Assembly: GCA_900119625.1 (NCBI GenBank)
Contig: FPKD01000002.1
Location: forward strand, 62,001 to 126,000
Source: Olsenella sp. kh2p3
GTDB lineage: Bacteria > Actinomycetota > Coriobacteriia > Coriobacteriales > Atopobiaceae
Reading direction: 5' to 3'
DNA length: 64,000 nucleotides
The notes under the pieces are model-generated. The model was not told the DNA's origin and ran no database searches. It saw nothing but the letters and a program-made list of their open reading frames with translations. The position numbers and the translations under genes were made by a program. This document shows positions 16,939 to 26,200 of the stretch, piece after piece (the first letter of the stretch is position 1; each line of letters opens with the position of its first letter).

Positions 16939-18027
16939 CTAGGCCTTCTTGTGGGAGCGCTCGAAGCCATCCATGAAGTTCACGAGCGCCTCGACGCCCG
17001 CCTTGGGCATGGCGTTGTAGATGGAGGCGCGCATGCCGCCAACGGTGCGGTGGCCCTTGAGGTTCACGAGACCGGCCTCTGCCGCCTGGGCGACAAATTC
17101 GGCGTCGAGGTCCTTGTCGCCCGTGACGAAGGGCACGTTCATAAGAGAGCGGCTCTGCGGATCGGTCACCGTGGGGTGGAAGAGCTCAGAGGCGTCAAGG
17201 TAGTCGTAGAGAATCTTGGCCTTCTCGGCGTTCTTCTCGTGCATAGCCGCAAGGCCACCGTTCTCGAGCAGCCACTGGAACACCAGGCCGCACATGTAGA
17301 TGCCCCAGCAGTTGGGCGTGTTGTAGAGCGAGCCCTTGTCAGCCTGCGTCTTGAAGCGCAGCATCGTGGGAACACCGGGCAAGTCATCGGGGATGAGGTC
17401 CTCGCGCACGATCACAATCTGCACGCCGGCGGGGCCAACGTTTTTCTGGACGCCCGCGTGGATGCAGCCAAACTTGGTCACGTCGACAGGCTCGGAGAGG
17501 AACATCGAGCTCTGGTCTGAGACGAGCGTGTGGCCCTTGGTGTTGGGCAGGGTGTGGTACTGCGTGCCGTAGATGGTGTTGTTCTGGCAGATGTAGAGGT
17601 AGTCGGTGTCCTCGCGGATGGGGAGGTCCGAGCAGTCAGGGATGTAGGTGAAGTTCTTGTCGGCCGAGCTTGCCACCACGTTAGGGTCGCCAAGGATCTG
17701 GGCCTCCTGATAGGCCTTCTTTGCCCAGTTACCCGTAATCACAAAGTCCGCCTTGCGGTGCGGTGCCAGGTTGATGAAGGTGGTCGCAAAGAGCAGCGAG
17801 TCACCACCCTGGAGGAACAGCACCTTGTAGTTCTCGGGGATGCCCATAAGGGTGCGGATGTCGGCTTCGGCCTTGTCGATGATGCCCTGGAACACCTTGG
17901 ACCTGTGGCTCATCTCCATGACGGACATGCCGGAACCCTGGTAGTCGAGGATCTCAGAACCCGCGCGAGAAAGCACCTCCTCCGGAAGTACGGCGGGGCC
18001 GGCGGAGAAGTTGTACACGCGTGCCAT
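16939..18027 (-). CDS. serC: Phosphoserine aminotransferase
   Basis: PLP enzyme of serine synthesis that makes phosphoserine from 3-phosphohydroxypyruvate and glutamate; 362 residues. It opens with the typical VYNFSAGPAVLPEEVL; the PLP-binding lysine is K195 in HAGVQKNVGPAG; GGMRASIYNAM near the end is the usual phosphate-binding region. The ATG at 18027 has TTGGAGTGA upstream; the longer open frame to 18126 is rejected. It is the first gene of the serC-serA pair. No T-box or other leader structure was recognised upstream. Confidence 0.96.
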   Translation of the reverse strand: MARVYNFSAGPAVLPEEVLSRAGSEILDYQGSGMSVMEMSHRSKVFQGIIDKAEADIRTLMGIPENYKVLFLQGGDSLLFATTFINLAPHRKADFVITGNWAKKAYQEAQILGDPNVVASSADKNFTYIPDCSDLPIREDTDYLYICQNNTIYGTQYHTLPNTKGHTLVSDQSSMFLSEPVDVTKFGCIHAGVQKNVGPAGVQIVIVREDLIPDDLPGVPTMLRFKTQADKGSLYNTPNCWGIYMCGLVFQWLLENGGLAAMHEKNAEKAKILYDYLDASELFHPTVTDPQSRSLMNVPFVTGDKDLDAEFVAQAAEAGLVNLKGHRTVGGMRASIYNAMPKAGVEALVNFMDGFERSHKKA

Positions 18028-18267
18028 GTAGATCACTCCAAATTCTGGTACATCGCGGTTTCCCGGCTGCAGCCGCGCAGGTGCTCGGCTTGTAGTCGGC
18101 TCATGTTTCAACATGATAGCCGGCAAATGACGAGTCTTTTCATCCGTTACGTTTTGATAACCTAGGCGGACGGTGGGAATTTGCGCGTGGTTCTATCCGC
18201 TGAAACCCAATTGCAAATACGCGTCAGCTGCTAGACTTGGACTAAAGGCGTCGAGCGAGGAGGGTCC

Positions 18268-19047
18268 ATGGGACAGGTGGCACGACACGATGGGGCCAAA
18301 GCTCACACCTGCGTTGACGTTGTCTTCTTTGACATCGACGACACCCTGTACGATCAGGCAAGGCCCTTCGCGTATGCGGTGAGGCGCGTCTGTGGTGACA
18401 TTCCCGGCGCAACGGACGCAGCGCTCTACGACGCGAGCCGCCGTCACAGCGGCGCCATCTTTGCGGCCTTCTCGGCAGGCCGTACGCCCACTACACACGA
18501 ATATGCTCTACGTATGCAGCAGACCCTAGCGGATTTTGGTGTCACGATCGACCACGCAACCGCCGTGGAGGCACAGCGCGTCTATGCCGACGAGTCTGGA
18601 GAGGCTATGTCGCTCTCCCCTGCCATGGCTTCCTGCCTTGATGTGTGTCACGCCCACGCCCGCTTGGGCGTGGGCGTTATCTCCAACGGGCGCGAGGAGC
18701 TGCAGGAGGAGAAGTTGGAAATTCTCGGCGCATCACGTTGGGTCTCGCCCGGCGCCGTCTTTATCTCCCAGGCCGTTGGCCTGGCAAAGCCCGATCCCGC
18801 CCTCTTTCGCTATGCGTGTCGTCAGCTCGGCACAGATCCGGGTAGCTGTATCTACGTGGGTGACGCCTGGGACACGGACGTCGTGGGCGCATGCGCGGCG
18901 AGTATGCCGTGCGTATGGCTCAACCGGCGCGGCCGGGCGAGGCCGCGCGACGCGAAGGAGGTCTCGCCAACTTGGGAGGTTCGCAGCGAGGAAGAGCTCT
19001 TGGCCCTTCTCGGCAGCGAGCCCATCTGGCGGTTGGCTCGCGCTTGA
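18268..19047 (+). CDS. HAD-superfamily hydrolase (YjjG/pyrimidine nucleotidase-like)
   Basis: Probable phosphatase of 259 residues. All four HAD motifs are present: DIDDTLYD (nucleophile and acid/base Asp), VISNGR (Ser), GLAKPDPALF (Lys) and VGDAWDTDVVGA (acidic metal ligands). The helical cap (about residues 35-115) places it in subfamily I, close to house-cleaning or pyrimidine nucleotidases. GAGGAGGG precedes the ATG. It is followed after 41 bases by the OYE-type flavoprotein gene on the same strand and may be co-transcribed, but a metabolic link is not evident. Confidence 0.85.
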   Translation: MGQVARHDGAKAHTCVDVVFFDIDDTLYDQARPFAYAVRRVCGDIPGATDAALYDASRRHSGAIFAAFSAGRTPTTHEYALRMQQTLADFGVTIDHATAVEAQRVYADESGEAMSLSPAMASCLDVCHAHARLGVGVISNGREELQEEKLEILGASRWVSPGAVFISQAVGLAKPDPALFRYACRQLGTDPGSCIYVGDAWDTDVVGACAASMPCVWLNRRGRARPRDAKEVSPTWEVRSEEELLALLGSEPIWRLARA

Positions 19048-19088
19048 AGCGCACTATGATGGGCGCACGCTAAGAGAGAGGACAGGAT

Positions 19089-21143
19089 ATGGATTCAAGG
19101 CTTGAGCCACTGTTCACTCCATGGAGCATTGGCGGATGCAAAATCAAGAACCGCATCGTCATGACTTCCATGGGCGGTACCAACATCTTTGGGTGGATGG
19201 AGCGAAACCACTTCGACCGGGACGGTGCCCGCTTCCTCATGGAGCGCGCTCAGAACAACGTGGGTCTGCTCCTCCCCGGCTGCCAGCCCGTCTACAACCC
19301 CATCGGCGGCCAGTGGCTAGACCAGAACCGCACCATGTACGAGGAGCTCAAGCCCTTCATGGAGCAGCTGCACGCCACAGGCGCCAAGATGTTCGTGCAG
19401 CTCACGGCTGGTTTTGGACGCAGCTTCACGGTGTCTGACTCCATGGAGGAGCTCTACACCAACCCGCTGCTGCGCGCGCTGTCGAAGCCCTTCCTGGACC
19501 TGGACAAGATCTGCGCCACGGCGTCTCCCTCGCCCAACCGCTGGTCGGACAAGGTGCCTTCTCGCGAGATGACCATCGGCGAGATAGACCGCATCGTTGA
19601 GGCGTTTGCCACCTGCGCAAAGATGCTTCGTGATGCCGGCGTTGACGGCGTTGAGGTGCACGCCGTCCACGAGGGCTACCTGCTCGACCAGTTCACCCTC
19701 CCCTACGTGAACCACCGCAACGACATCTACGGAGGCTCGCGCGAGAACCGCTACCGCTTCCCGGTGCGCATTGTCCACGCCATCCACGACGCCGCCGGCG
19801 AGGACTTCCCCGTCTCGCTTAGATACTCCGTGGTGAGCCGCACCAAGGGCTTCCGCGAGGGGGCGCTCCCCGGCGAGGACTACGTCGAGGTGGGGCGCAC
19901 TATGGAGGAGTCCGAATGGGCCGCGCGCTACCTCACCGACGAGGGCTACGCAATGCTCAACTGCGACAACGGCACCTACGACGCCTGGTACTGGGCTCAC
20001 CCGCCCATCTACATGCCCGAGAACTGCAACCTTGCGGACGTCGAGCACATCAAGGGCTTTGTAGACGTCCCCGTGGTGTGCGCCGGCCGCATGGACCCCT
20101 ATGTGGGCGCACAGGCCGTGGCCGAAGGCAAGCTTGACGCCGTGGGCTTTGCTCGCCAGTTCCTGGCAGACGGCGAGTGGGTTACCAAGCTTGTAGAGGG
20201 GCGCGAGAAGGACATTCGCCCCTGCATCTGCTGCCACAACGGTTGCTTCAACATGTGCCACTACAAGGGGCACGCCAACACCCAGACGCTCGAGGACTCG
20301 CTGCACCTCTCGCGCTGCGCGGTGAACCCCGAGACCATGCAGTACGAGAGGCACCACATTCGCCCCACTACCACACCCCGGCGCGTTGCCGTGGTTGGTG
20401 GCGGCATCGGTGGCATGGAGGCCGCGCGCGTGCTTGCGCTTCGCGGTCACTGGCCCGTCATCTACGAGCAGTCAGACCATCTGGGCGGCGTCTTCCGCGA
20501 GGCCGCGTCCGCGAGCTTCAAGGGCAAGCTGCGCGACCTTCTCGCCTGGTACGAGCGGCAGATGAAGGAGCTTGGCGTCGAGATCCACTACAACCGAGAG
20601 GTCATCGACGTGCAGGAGCTTGACGAGGACTATGCCATCGTGGCCACCGGCGCCACGCCCAAGCGTCTGCCCGTCCAGGGATTCGAACGCGCGATGGATG
20701 CCCTTGACTACCTCGATGGCGCCGAAGTTGGCCAGCGCGTGGTGGTCATTGGCGGCGGGCTTACCGGCTGCGAGGTGGCGCTCGAACTCTACCTCTCGGG
20801 CAAGCAGCCCTTCATTGTGGAGATGAAGGATGACCTCGTGGCGCAGGACGGCGTGTGCCTTGCCAACTCAAGCTACCTCCGCGAGTTCTTTGCCTGGAAG
20901 AAGGTTCCCGTCTACCTGGAGTCCACGGTGCGCGCCATTGGCGAGGACTGGGTGCAGATCTCGCGCAAGGACGGCACGCTCGAGCGCATCGCGTGCGACT
21001 CGGTGGTGAGCGCCGTTGGCTACACGCCGGACCCCGTCTCGCAGCCCGATGGTCGCCACGTGCAGCTTGTTGGCGACTGCGCTGGCGTAGGCAACCTGCG
21101 CTCGGTCATATGGCGTGCCTACGAGGCCGCCTCGCGCGTCTAG
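19089..21143 (+). CDS. OYE-type NADH:flavin oxidoreductase with Fe-S site and FAD/NAD domain (enoate/2,4-dienoyl-CoA reductase family)
   Basis: A 684-residue redox enzyme of the 2,4-dienoyl-CoA reductase/BaiCD/enoate reductase family, which reduces activated C=C bonds. Residues 1-370 form an FMN barrel with the family block EVHAVHEGYLLDQF and NDIYGGSRENR; residues 379-410 carry an Fe-S cysteine cluster (C379, C382, C386, C410); residues 430-684 hold an FAD domain (VVGGGIGGMEAARV) and NAD domain (VVIGGGLTGCEVALEL). The last Fe-S cysteine is about 12 residues further away than in E. coli FadH, and extra cysteines C381 and C390 lie within the motif. GAGAGGACAGG sets the start. It lies 36 bases upstream of an aconitase X operon, so it may reduce that enzyme's unsaturated product. 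Confidence 0.9.
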   Translation: MDSRLEPLFTPWSIGGCKIKNRIVMTSMGGTNIFGWMERNHFDRDGARFLMERAQNNVGLLLPGCQPVYNPIGGQWLDQNRTMYEELKPFMEQLHATGAKMFVQLTAGFGRSFTVSDSMEELYTNPLLRALSKPFLDLDKICATASPSPNRWSDKVPSREMTIGEIDRIVEAFATCAKMLRDAGVDGVEVHAVHEGYLLDQFTLPYVNHRNDIYGGSRENRYRFPVRIVHAIHDAAGEDFPVSLRYSVVSRTKGFREGALPGEDYVEVGRTMEESEWAARYLTDEGYAMLNCDNGTYDAWYWAHPPIYMPENCNLADVEHIKGFVDVPVVCAGRMDPYVGAQAVAEGKLDAVGFARQFLADGEWVTKLVEGREKDIRPCICCHNGCFNMCHYKGHANTQTLEDSLHLSRCAVNPETMQYERHHIRPTTTPRRVAVVGGGIGGMEAARVLALRGHWPVIYEQSDHLGGVFREAASASFKGKLRDLLAWYERQMKELGVEIHYNREVIDVQELDEDYAIVATGATPKRLPVQGFERAMDALDYLDGAEVGQRVVVIGGGLTGCEVALELYLSGKQPFIVEMKDDLVAQDGVCLANSSYLREFFAWKKVPVYLESTVRAIGEDWVQISRKDGTLERIACDSVVSAVGYTPDPVSQPDGRHVQLVGDCAGVGNLRSVIWRAYEAASRV

Positions 21144-21179
21144 CTTGGGCGAATCACGAGAAGGAAGGGAGGCCAGCCC

Positions 21180-22451
21180 ATGGAGCTGACCCAAGAGGAG
21201 CATGACATCCTCGACGGCAAGCAGGGAGAGACGCTTGCCAAGGTGATGAGGACGCTCGTCGAGTACGGAGAGACGTTTGGCGCCACGCGAATGGTCAAGG
21301 TGACGGCACCGGGGCACCTGGTAACTAGCTTTGGCATCTCAATTCTCGAGGCGAACTTCCGCCTCATGGACGAGCTCATCAAGGCCGGGCTTAAGACCAA
21401 GGAGCCCTTCACCGTTGACCCGCGCCCCATCGACAACGCAGATGTCCCTGCTAGCGTGGTCCAGAAGGTCGTGGGAGCGGTTACGTATGGCAAGCAGGAC
21501 TCCTACGAGCGGCAGCTCCGAGCCGTGGGCCTCAAGGACGAGAACGCCTTCACCTGCGCTTGCTACCTGCCCGAGGTTGGCAACGCCCCAAAGCGCGGCG
21601 ACGTCCTGAGCTGGGCCGAGTCCTCCGCCGTGGTCTATGCCAACTCTGTCCTGGGCGCGCGGTGCAACCGGAACAGCGGATTTATTGATCTCTTTGGCAA
21701 CATCGTGGGCGAGGTCCCGGAGTTTGGCCTGCTCACCGATGAGGGACGCAAGGCCACATGGGTCGTGGACGTGGAGTGCACCAAGAGGCCCGAGGCGCAG
21801 GTGCTGGGCTCTGCCATTGGCATGAAGGTGATGGACGAGGTTCCCTATATCCGCGGTCTGGACAAGTGGCTGGGTGGCACGCTTGACGATGCCGCAAAGG
21901 CCTACCTCAAGGACATGGGGGCCGCCACGGCGTCAAACGGCGCCGTGGGCCTCTACCACGTGGCAGGCATCACGCCCGAGGCGGCAGATCTGGGCGAGTC
22001 CCTCATCGCTGAGGGTGCGAAGCACTACGTTATCGACGACGCGGAGCTTGAGCGCGTGAAAGCGAGCTACCCCAACATCTGGAAGAAGCCCGACTCCCGC
22101 CCGCGTCTGGCGTTCATCGGCTGCCCGCACTGCTCGCTTGACCAACTCAAGGACTGGGCGCATCGCATTCCCGAGGCCCTTGCCCGCGAGGGGCGCACGC
22201 GTGTTGCGGTGCCCACGGTTGTCTCGAGCGCACCCGATGTCCTTGCAGCCTTCGATGGAACTCCCGAGAAGCGCAAGCTCCTGGCCACAGGCGCCAAGCT
22301 CACCTACATCTGCCCGCTCATGTACATGGACAATCCCGCCACAGACTTGCCGGTAGTGACGTGCTCCAACAAGCTGCGCACGTATACGAGCGCGCGCTAC
22401 TTTGACGAGGACGACCTGCTCCGCATCATCGCGAGGGGAAGGATTGACTAA
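21180..22451 (+). CDS. Aconitase X large (catalytic) subunit
   Basis: A 423-residue protein of the AcnX/DUF521 family, Fe-S hydro-lyases including cis-3-hydroxy-L-proline dehydratase and mevalonate 5-phosphate dehydratase. Family marks are LTQEEHDILDGKQGETLAKV at the start, TCACYLPEVGNAPKRGD (canonical TCTPYLxGNxPxxG), WAESSAVVYANSVLGAR, GCPHCSLDQL and the C-terminal TCSNKL. Potential cluster or active-site cysteines are C126, C128, C162, C315, C318, C378 and C395. The usual RTNREGGP is changed to RCNRNSGF, so the substrate may differ from characterised members. The stop overlaps the small-subunit ATG (TAATG). AAGGGAGG precedes the start. Confidence 0.88.
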   Translation: MELTQEEHDILDGKQGETLAKVMRTLVEYGETFGATRMVKVTAPGHLVTSFGISILEANFRLMDELIKAGLKTKEPFTVDPRPIDNADVPASVVQKVVGAVTYGKQDSYERQLRAVGLKDENAFTCACYLPEVGNAPKRGDVLSWAESSAVVYANSVLGARCNRNSGFIDLFGNIVGEVPEFGLLTDEGRKATWVVDVECTKRPEAQVLGSAIGMKVMDEVPYIRGLDKWLGGTLDDAAKAYLKDMGAATASNGAVGLYHVAGITPEAADLGESLIAEGAKHYVIDDAELERVKASYPNIWKKPDSRPRLAFIGCPHCSLDQLKDWAHRIPEALAREGRTRVAVPTVVSSAPDVLAAFDGTPEKRKLLATGAKLTYICPLMYMDNPATDLPVVTCSNKLRTYTSARYFDEDDLLRIIARGRID

Positions 22452-22900
22452 TGGCTGAGAAGACCTTCAGGGGGCGTGTTGTTGTTGGCGGAGCTGTGAG
22501 CGCAAAGGCGCTGGTAAGCCATGGTGGCTTCAACACGCTGGCAAGCTACCAGCAGCCGCTCATCCTTAAGAACGTAAAGGCACCCTGCTCTGATCAGAAC
22601 AACCCCGACCTCTACAAGAAGCCACTCCAGGGGGCAGCAATCTGCCTGCCGCAGACCATAGGCTCCACCACGGGCGGCATGGTCCTCATGTGCGCGTGCG
22701 ACATGGGCGCGGGTCCGGCATGCATGCTCTTCTCTAAGCCCATTGACCCCCTTGCCGCAGCGGGAGCCATTCTCGCCAAGAACTGGACGGAGCACCCGTT
22801 TGTCGTTGTTGACCAGTTGGGCGACGAGTTTCTCAGCTACGTGCATGACGGCATGGACGTGAGCGTGACCGAGGACGGTACCGTCACCGTGGCTGGGTGA
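22451..22900 (+). CDS. Aconitase X small (swivel) subunit, DUF126
   Basis: A 149-residue partner of the large subunit; together they make a two-chain AcnX. The DUF126 swivel domain is recognised by FRGRVVVGGAVSAKALVS and the AICLPQTIGSTTGGMVL motif with the conserved PxTIGSTTG segment, followed by CACDMGAGPACMLF. The ATG shares one base with the preceding stop codon, indicating translational coupling and equal amounts. It is the last gene before a repeat array and a convergent recQ. Confidence 0.9.
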   Translation: MAEKTFRGRVVVGGAVSAKALVSHGGFNTLASYQQPLILKNVKAPCSDQNNPDLYKKPLQGAAICLPQTIGSTTGGMVLMCACDMGAGPACMLFSKPIDPLAAAGAILAKNWTEHPFVVVDQLGDEFLSYVHDGMDVSVTEDGTVTVAG

Positions 22901-22932
22901 CTTCTCTGCCCGGCCTTTCAAAAATGCGCCTT

Positions 22933-23079
22933 TGGGCGAGGATTTGGCGCCTGAACAGCCGTTTTAGCAGCATTTACGTCTAAAGAAAGACCTCCGGCGC
23001 CATATTGGCGTCGGAGGTTCCATCTCGTACGGAATCCCGTCGTAAACCTTCGTTCGGGCGTCATCTTGGCGCCTAAACG
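22933..23079. repeat. Intergenic triple-hairpin repeat array, locus 1
   Basis: Three related palindromic units separated by two spacers. Unit 1 (22933-22953) is a degenerate GGGCGAGGATTTGGCGCC. Unit 2 is a stem CCTCCGGCGCC (22991-23001) / GGCGTCGGAGG (23007-23017). Unit 3 is CGTTCGGGCGTCA (23051-23063) / TGGCGCCTAAACG (23067-23079). The spacers carry TTTTAGCAGCA-TTTACGT-TAAAG (22962-22986) and CCATCTCGTACGGAATCC (23020-23037). Both spacers recur, in swapped order, at 43249-43340. It fills the gap between convergent genes, so termination is a possible role. Confidence 0.75.
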
Positions 23080-23090
23080 TGCCTTTCGTT

Positions 23091-24707
23091 CTATCTGTTG
23101 ATTTCCTCGAGAAAGGCGTCGCCATAGCGCTGGAGCTTGGCGCGTCCCACGCCGGAGACCTCGAGCAGCTCCTCAACGTTTGCGGGACGGACTCGCACCA
23201 TGGCTCGCAGCGTTGCGTCCGAGAAGACCATGTAGGGCCGGACGCGGTACTTGTCTGCCAGCTGCTTGCGCAGCGCGCGAAGCCGCTGGAAGAGTCTCTC
23301 GTCTTCGTCGGTGACTTCGGTCTCGCTGGGTAGTTCGCGCGTGCGATAACTGCCGCTGAATCCTGTGGCGCCAAAGACCCTGCGCGGGCGTGCGGCACGC
23401 AGATACTCGTCGGCGGAGCTGCCAAGGCACACGGAGCAGCCGCCGCAACCAGCCGGGCTATCACCTGCCCCAAGCGTCGACGCATCTTGGCCAAAGTAGC
23501 GAAGCACCCGTACGCGAAGGCACGAGTCGCTCATCGCATAGCCAATCATGGCCGAGAGGAGCCGCTCCCTGTTGCGTAACAGAGTCTCCCTCTCGGCCCG
23601 TGGAGTCTCGGGCGGAAACTCGGTGTTGTCGATGAAGTAGTGGCACGTTCGTATGTCACCGCGGCTCCACAGGAGGTAGCACTCGGCAGGCTCGCCGTCG
23701 CGACCGGCGCGTCCCGCCTCCTGGTAGTACTCCTCAAGCGAGAGGGGCAGCCCGCAGTTGACAACAAAGCGCACGTCAGACTTGTCGATGCCCATGCCAA
23801 ACGCGTTGGTGGCCACCATGACGCGAGCTTCGTCGCTCACGAAGGCCTCCTGCGATGCCGCGCGCTCGTCGTTCTCCATGCCCGCGTGGTAACTCGCCGC
23901 GGTTATTCCCGCGGCGCGCAGGGTCTCCGCCAGCTCGTCCACCTTCTTGCGGGTGGTCGCATAGACAATGCCGGACCATGTTGGGTGCGTCGAAAGGTAG
24001 CCCAGAAGCCAGCGAGTGCGCTCCTTGGGCGTAAGCTCAAAGGACGAGAGACACAGGTTGGGCCGGTCGAAGCCGTTTACCTGGATGGCGGGGTTGCGCA
24101 GGTCAAGCAGACGCGAGACGTCCTGGCGCACCCGCGCCGTGGCGGTTGCCGTGAGCGCGCAGACAACGGGACGCTTTGGCAGCTGGTTGACAAAGGCGGG
24201 GATGCCTCGGTAGGCCGGGCGAAAGTCCTGCCCCCACTGACTCACGCAGTGTGCCTCGTCAACGGCAACGAGTGGCACGCGCACCTGGCGCGCAAAGGCA
24301 ATGAAGCGCTGGTCGGCAAGGCGTTCCGGCGCAACGTACATGATGTCGTACCAGCCGGCTATGGCGCGTGCCATCACGACCTCCTGCTGGCGGGGCGTGA
24401 GCGTGGAGTTGAGGTATGAGCCCCTGATGCCTGCCTCCTTGAGCGAGCGCACCTGATCGCCCATGAGCGAGATGAGCGGCGACACAACAAGCGTGAGCCC
24501 GCCGAGAAGTACTGCAGGGATCTGGTAGCAGATGGACTTGCCGGCTCCCGTTGGCATGACGGCAAGTGCATCGCGACCGGCGAGAATTGCCGAGATGACA
24601 TCCTCCTGGCCAGGCCGAAAGGAGTCATAGCCGAAGTAGGTGCGCAGCGCTTCGCGAGCGCGGACCATGCCGCCATCTCCCCAGTCCATGCTGTTCTCGT
24701 CTGCCAC
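23091..24707 (-). CDS. recQ: RecQ-family ATP-dependent DNA helicase
   Basis: Superfamily 2 3'-5' helicase in recombination and repair, 538 residues. Visible: [15 protein letters not shown] (Q-like motif), Walker [13 protein letters not shown] box in [17 protein letters not shown], motif [18 protein letters not shown] and [13 protein letters not shown] zinc site with four cysteines ([11 protein letters not shown] ... CGGCSVC) follows, then a C-terminal HRDC domain ([20 protein letters not shown]). The winged-helix RQC part looks short or absent. The GTG at 24707 lies seven bases after AAAGGGGG; nearby TTG codons are not well placed. It is divergent from the MATE gene. Confidence 0.93.
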   Translation of the reverse strand: MADENSMDWGDGGMVRAREALRTYFGYDSFRPGQEDVISAILAGRDALAVMPTGAGKSICYQIPAVLLGGLTLVVSPLISLMGDQVRSLKEAGIRGSYLNSTLTPRQQEVVMARAIAGWYDIMYVAPERLADQRFIAFARQVRVPLVAVDEAHCVSQWGQDFRPAYRGIPAFVNQLPKRPVVCALTATATARVRQDVSRLLDLRNPAIQVNGFDRPNLCLSSFELTPKERTRWLLGYLSTHPTWSGIVYATTRKKVDELAETLRAAGITAASYHAGMENDERAASQEAFVSDEARVMVATNAFGMGIDKSDVRFVVNCGLPLSLEEYYQEAGRAGRDGEPAECYLLWSRGDIRTCHYFIDNTEFPPETPRAERETLLRNRERLLSAMIGYAMSDSCLRVRVLRYFGQDASTLGAGDSPAGCGGCSVCLGSSADEYLRAARPRRVFGATGFSGSYRTRELPSETEVTDEDERLFQRLRALRKQLADKYRVRPYMVFSDATLRAMVRVRPANVEELLEVSGVGRAKLQRYGDAFLEEINR

Positions 24708-24753
24708 CAACAAACCCCCTTTATGTCCACTTAAAGACGATGCCGCTTACCGA

Positions 24754-24783
24754 TTGTTCGGCACCGCCCGCAGGTACTACCAT
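24754..24783 (+). promoter_or_regulatory. Probable promoter for a leaderless MATE transcript
   Basis: TTGTTC (24754-24759), an 18-base spacer and TACCAT (24778-24783) end 7 bases before the ATG at 24791. Transcription would begin at or next to the start codon, matching the absence of a ribosome site there. Confidence 0.45.
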
Positions 24784-24790
24784 ACAACGC

Positions 24791-26191
24791 ATGGGGAGTA
24801 AGGAAGACACAGCAACAGCAAAGTATCGGCAGATGACGGAGGAGCCCGTACGACCCCTCATCCTCACGCTTGCCGCTCCTTCAATTGTTTCTAACCTCGT
24901 TACCAGCATCTACAACCTGTGCGATACCTTCTTCGTGGGGTCGCTGGGAACCTCCGCCGAGGGCGCCATTGGCATATCGTTCGTGGTCATGACCGCCATC
25001 CAAGCCGTAGGCTTTGGCATGGGACAGGGCACCGGCAACGCAATCTCGCGCTATCTGGGCGCAAAGAAGCGGGAACGCGCCTGCATCATGGCAACCAACG
25101 GCCTAGCAACCACGCTTCTTCTCGGCACGCTCATCGCCATTGTGGGCAACATCTTCATCGAGCCCATCTGCCTGGTGGCGGGTTCGACCGAGACCATCCT
25201 TCCCTACGCCAAGACCTTCGTGGGTATCATCCTTCTGGGCGCGCCCTTCATGTGCAGCTCGCTCATGCTCAACATGCAGCTGCGCTTCGAGGGAGAGGCA
25301 CTCCATTCGATGATTGCCATCATGACAGGCGCCCTCATCAACATTGGGCTTGAGCCACTCCTTATCTATGGGGCTGGCCTTGGCATCGCCGGTAGTGCCA
25401 TTTCCACGGTGATTTGCCAGTTCATAAGCTTTTGCATACTCGTCTGGCAGATCCAGCATGTGGGGATAACGCCCCTCTCGCCCAAGTGGCTGAGAAGGCC
25501 CACTCGCGCCATGGTCACCAAGATCGTGAACGGCGGTCTTCCCTCCTTTGTGCGCCAGTGCATGCTCGGTGTGGCTACCACGCTCCTCAACGAGGCGGCG
25601 CGTCCCTTTGGCGACGCAGCGATAGCCGCACTTGCGGTGGTGCAACGCATCACGAGCATTGGCAACTACGTTCAGATTGGCATTGGCCAGGGCTTTCAGC
25701 CGGTGGTTGGCTACAACTACGGCGCCAAGCTCTACGAGCGCATTAGGGCTGGCTACCACTTTGCGGTGCGCACGGCATTCATTGCCGTAACCCTGCTAGG
25801 CGTTGTGACCTTTGCCCTGGCACCGCAGCTTGTGGGGCTCTTTTCGACCGACACCGATGTTGTCGATATAGGTACACTCGCTTTGCGCGTGGAAAGCTTC
25901 ACGCTCCCGCTCACCGGCACCGCGATGATCACCAACTTCCTGCTTCAGACGACCGGCCGCATGTGGCGGGCAACCATCCTTGGTGCTTGCAGGCTGGGCC
26001 TTGTGCTTGGTCCCGTGGTGCTTGTGCTACCGCCCCTGCTGGGGCTTCTCGGCGTCCAGCTGGCGCAGCCCGTAACCGATGTCATCACGTTTTTGGTGAC
26101 CATCCCCATGGCGTGGTCGATCTTGCATGAGCTTTCGGGCGAGGAGCACGAGAGCAAGAGCTCGAGCGAAGCTGCCGTGCCAGCTAGGTAG
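24791..26191 (+). CDS. MATE family efflux transporter
   Basis: Inner-membrane cation/drug antiporter of the MATE (DinF/NorM) superfamily, 466 residues, 12 predicted helices in two similar halves. Typical segments are LAAPSIVSNLVTSIYNLCDT, FVGSLGTSAEGAIGIS, GMGQGTGNAISRYLGAKK and, in the second half, VVQRITSIGNYVQIGIGQGF with QPVVGYNYGA. The ATG at 24791 has no ribosome site but sits where a promoter would start the transcript; an alternative internal ATG at 24833 would shorten the tail by 14 residues. Substrate unknown. Its end is 9 bases from the convergent ceramidase-like gene. Confidence 0.92.
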   Translation: MGSKEDTATAKYRQMTEEPVRPLILTLAAPSIVSNLVTSIYNLCDTFFVGSLGTSAEGAIGISFVVMTAIQAVGFGMGQGTGNAISRYLGAKKRERACIMATNGLATTLLLGTLIAIVGNIFIEPICLVAGSTETILPYAKTFVGIILLGAPFMCSSLMLNMQLRFEGEALHSMIAIMTGALINIGLEPLLIYGAGLGIAGSAISTVICQFISFCILVWQIQHVGITPLSPKWLRRPTRAMVTKIVNGGLPSFVRQCMLGVATTLLNEAARPFGDAAIAALAVVQRITSIGNYVQIGIGQGFQPVVGYNYGAKLYERIRAGYHFAVRTAFIAVTLLGVVTFALAPQLVGLFSTDTDVVDIGTLALRVESFTLPLTGTAMITNFLLQTTGRMWRATILGACRLGLVLGPVVLVLPPLLGLLGVQLAQPVTDVITFLVTIPMAWSILHELSGEEHESKSSSEAAVPAR

Positions 26192-26200
26192 CGCGAAACC

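Noticed and set aside
18028..18267. T-box or amino-acid riboswitch in front of serC
   Set aside because: No T-box core sequence or long stacked hairpins were seen; nothing beyond two weak promoter-like elements.
19317..20450. 377-residue minus-strand open frame inside the OYE-type gene
   Set aside because: Antisense shadow without a ribosome site or recognisable motifs.
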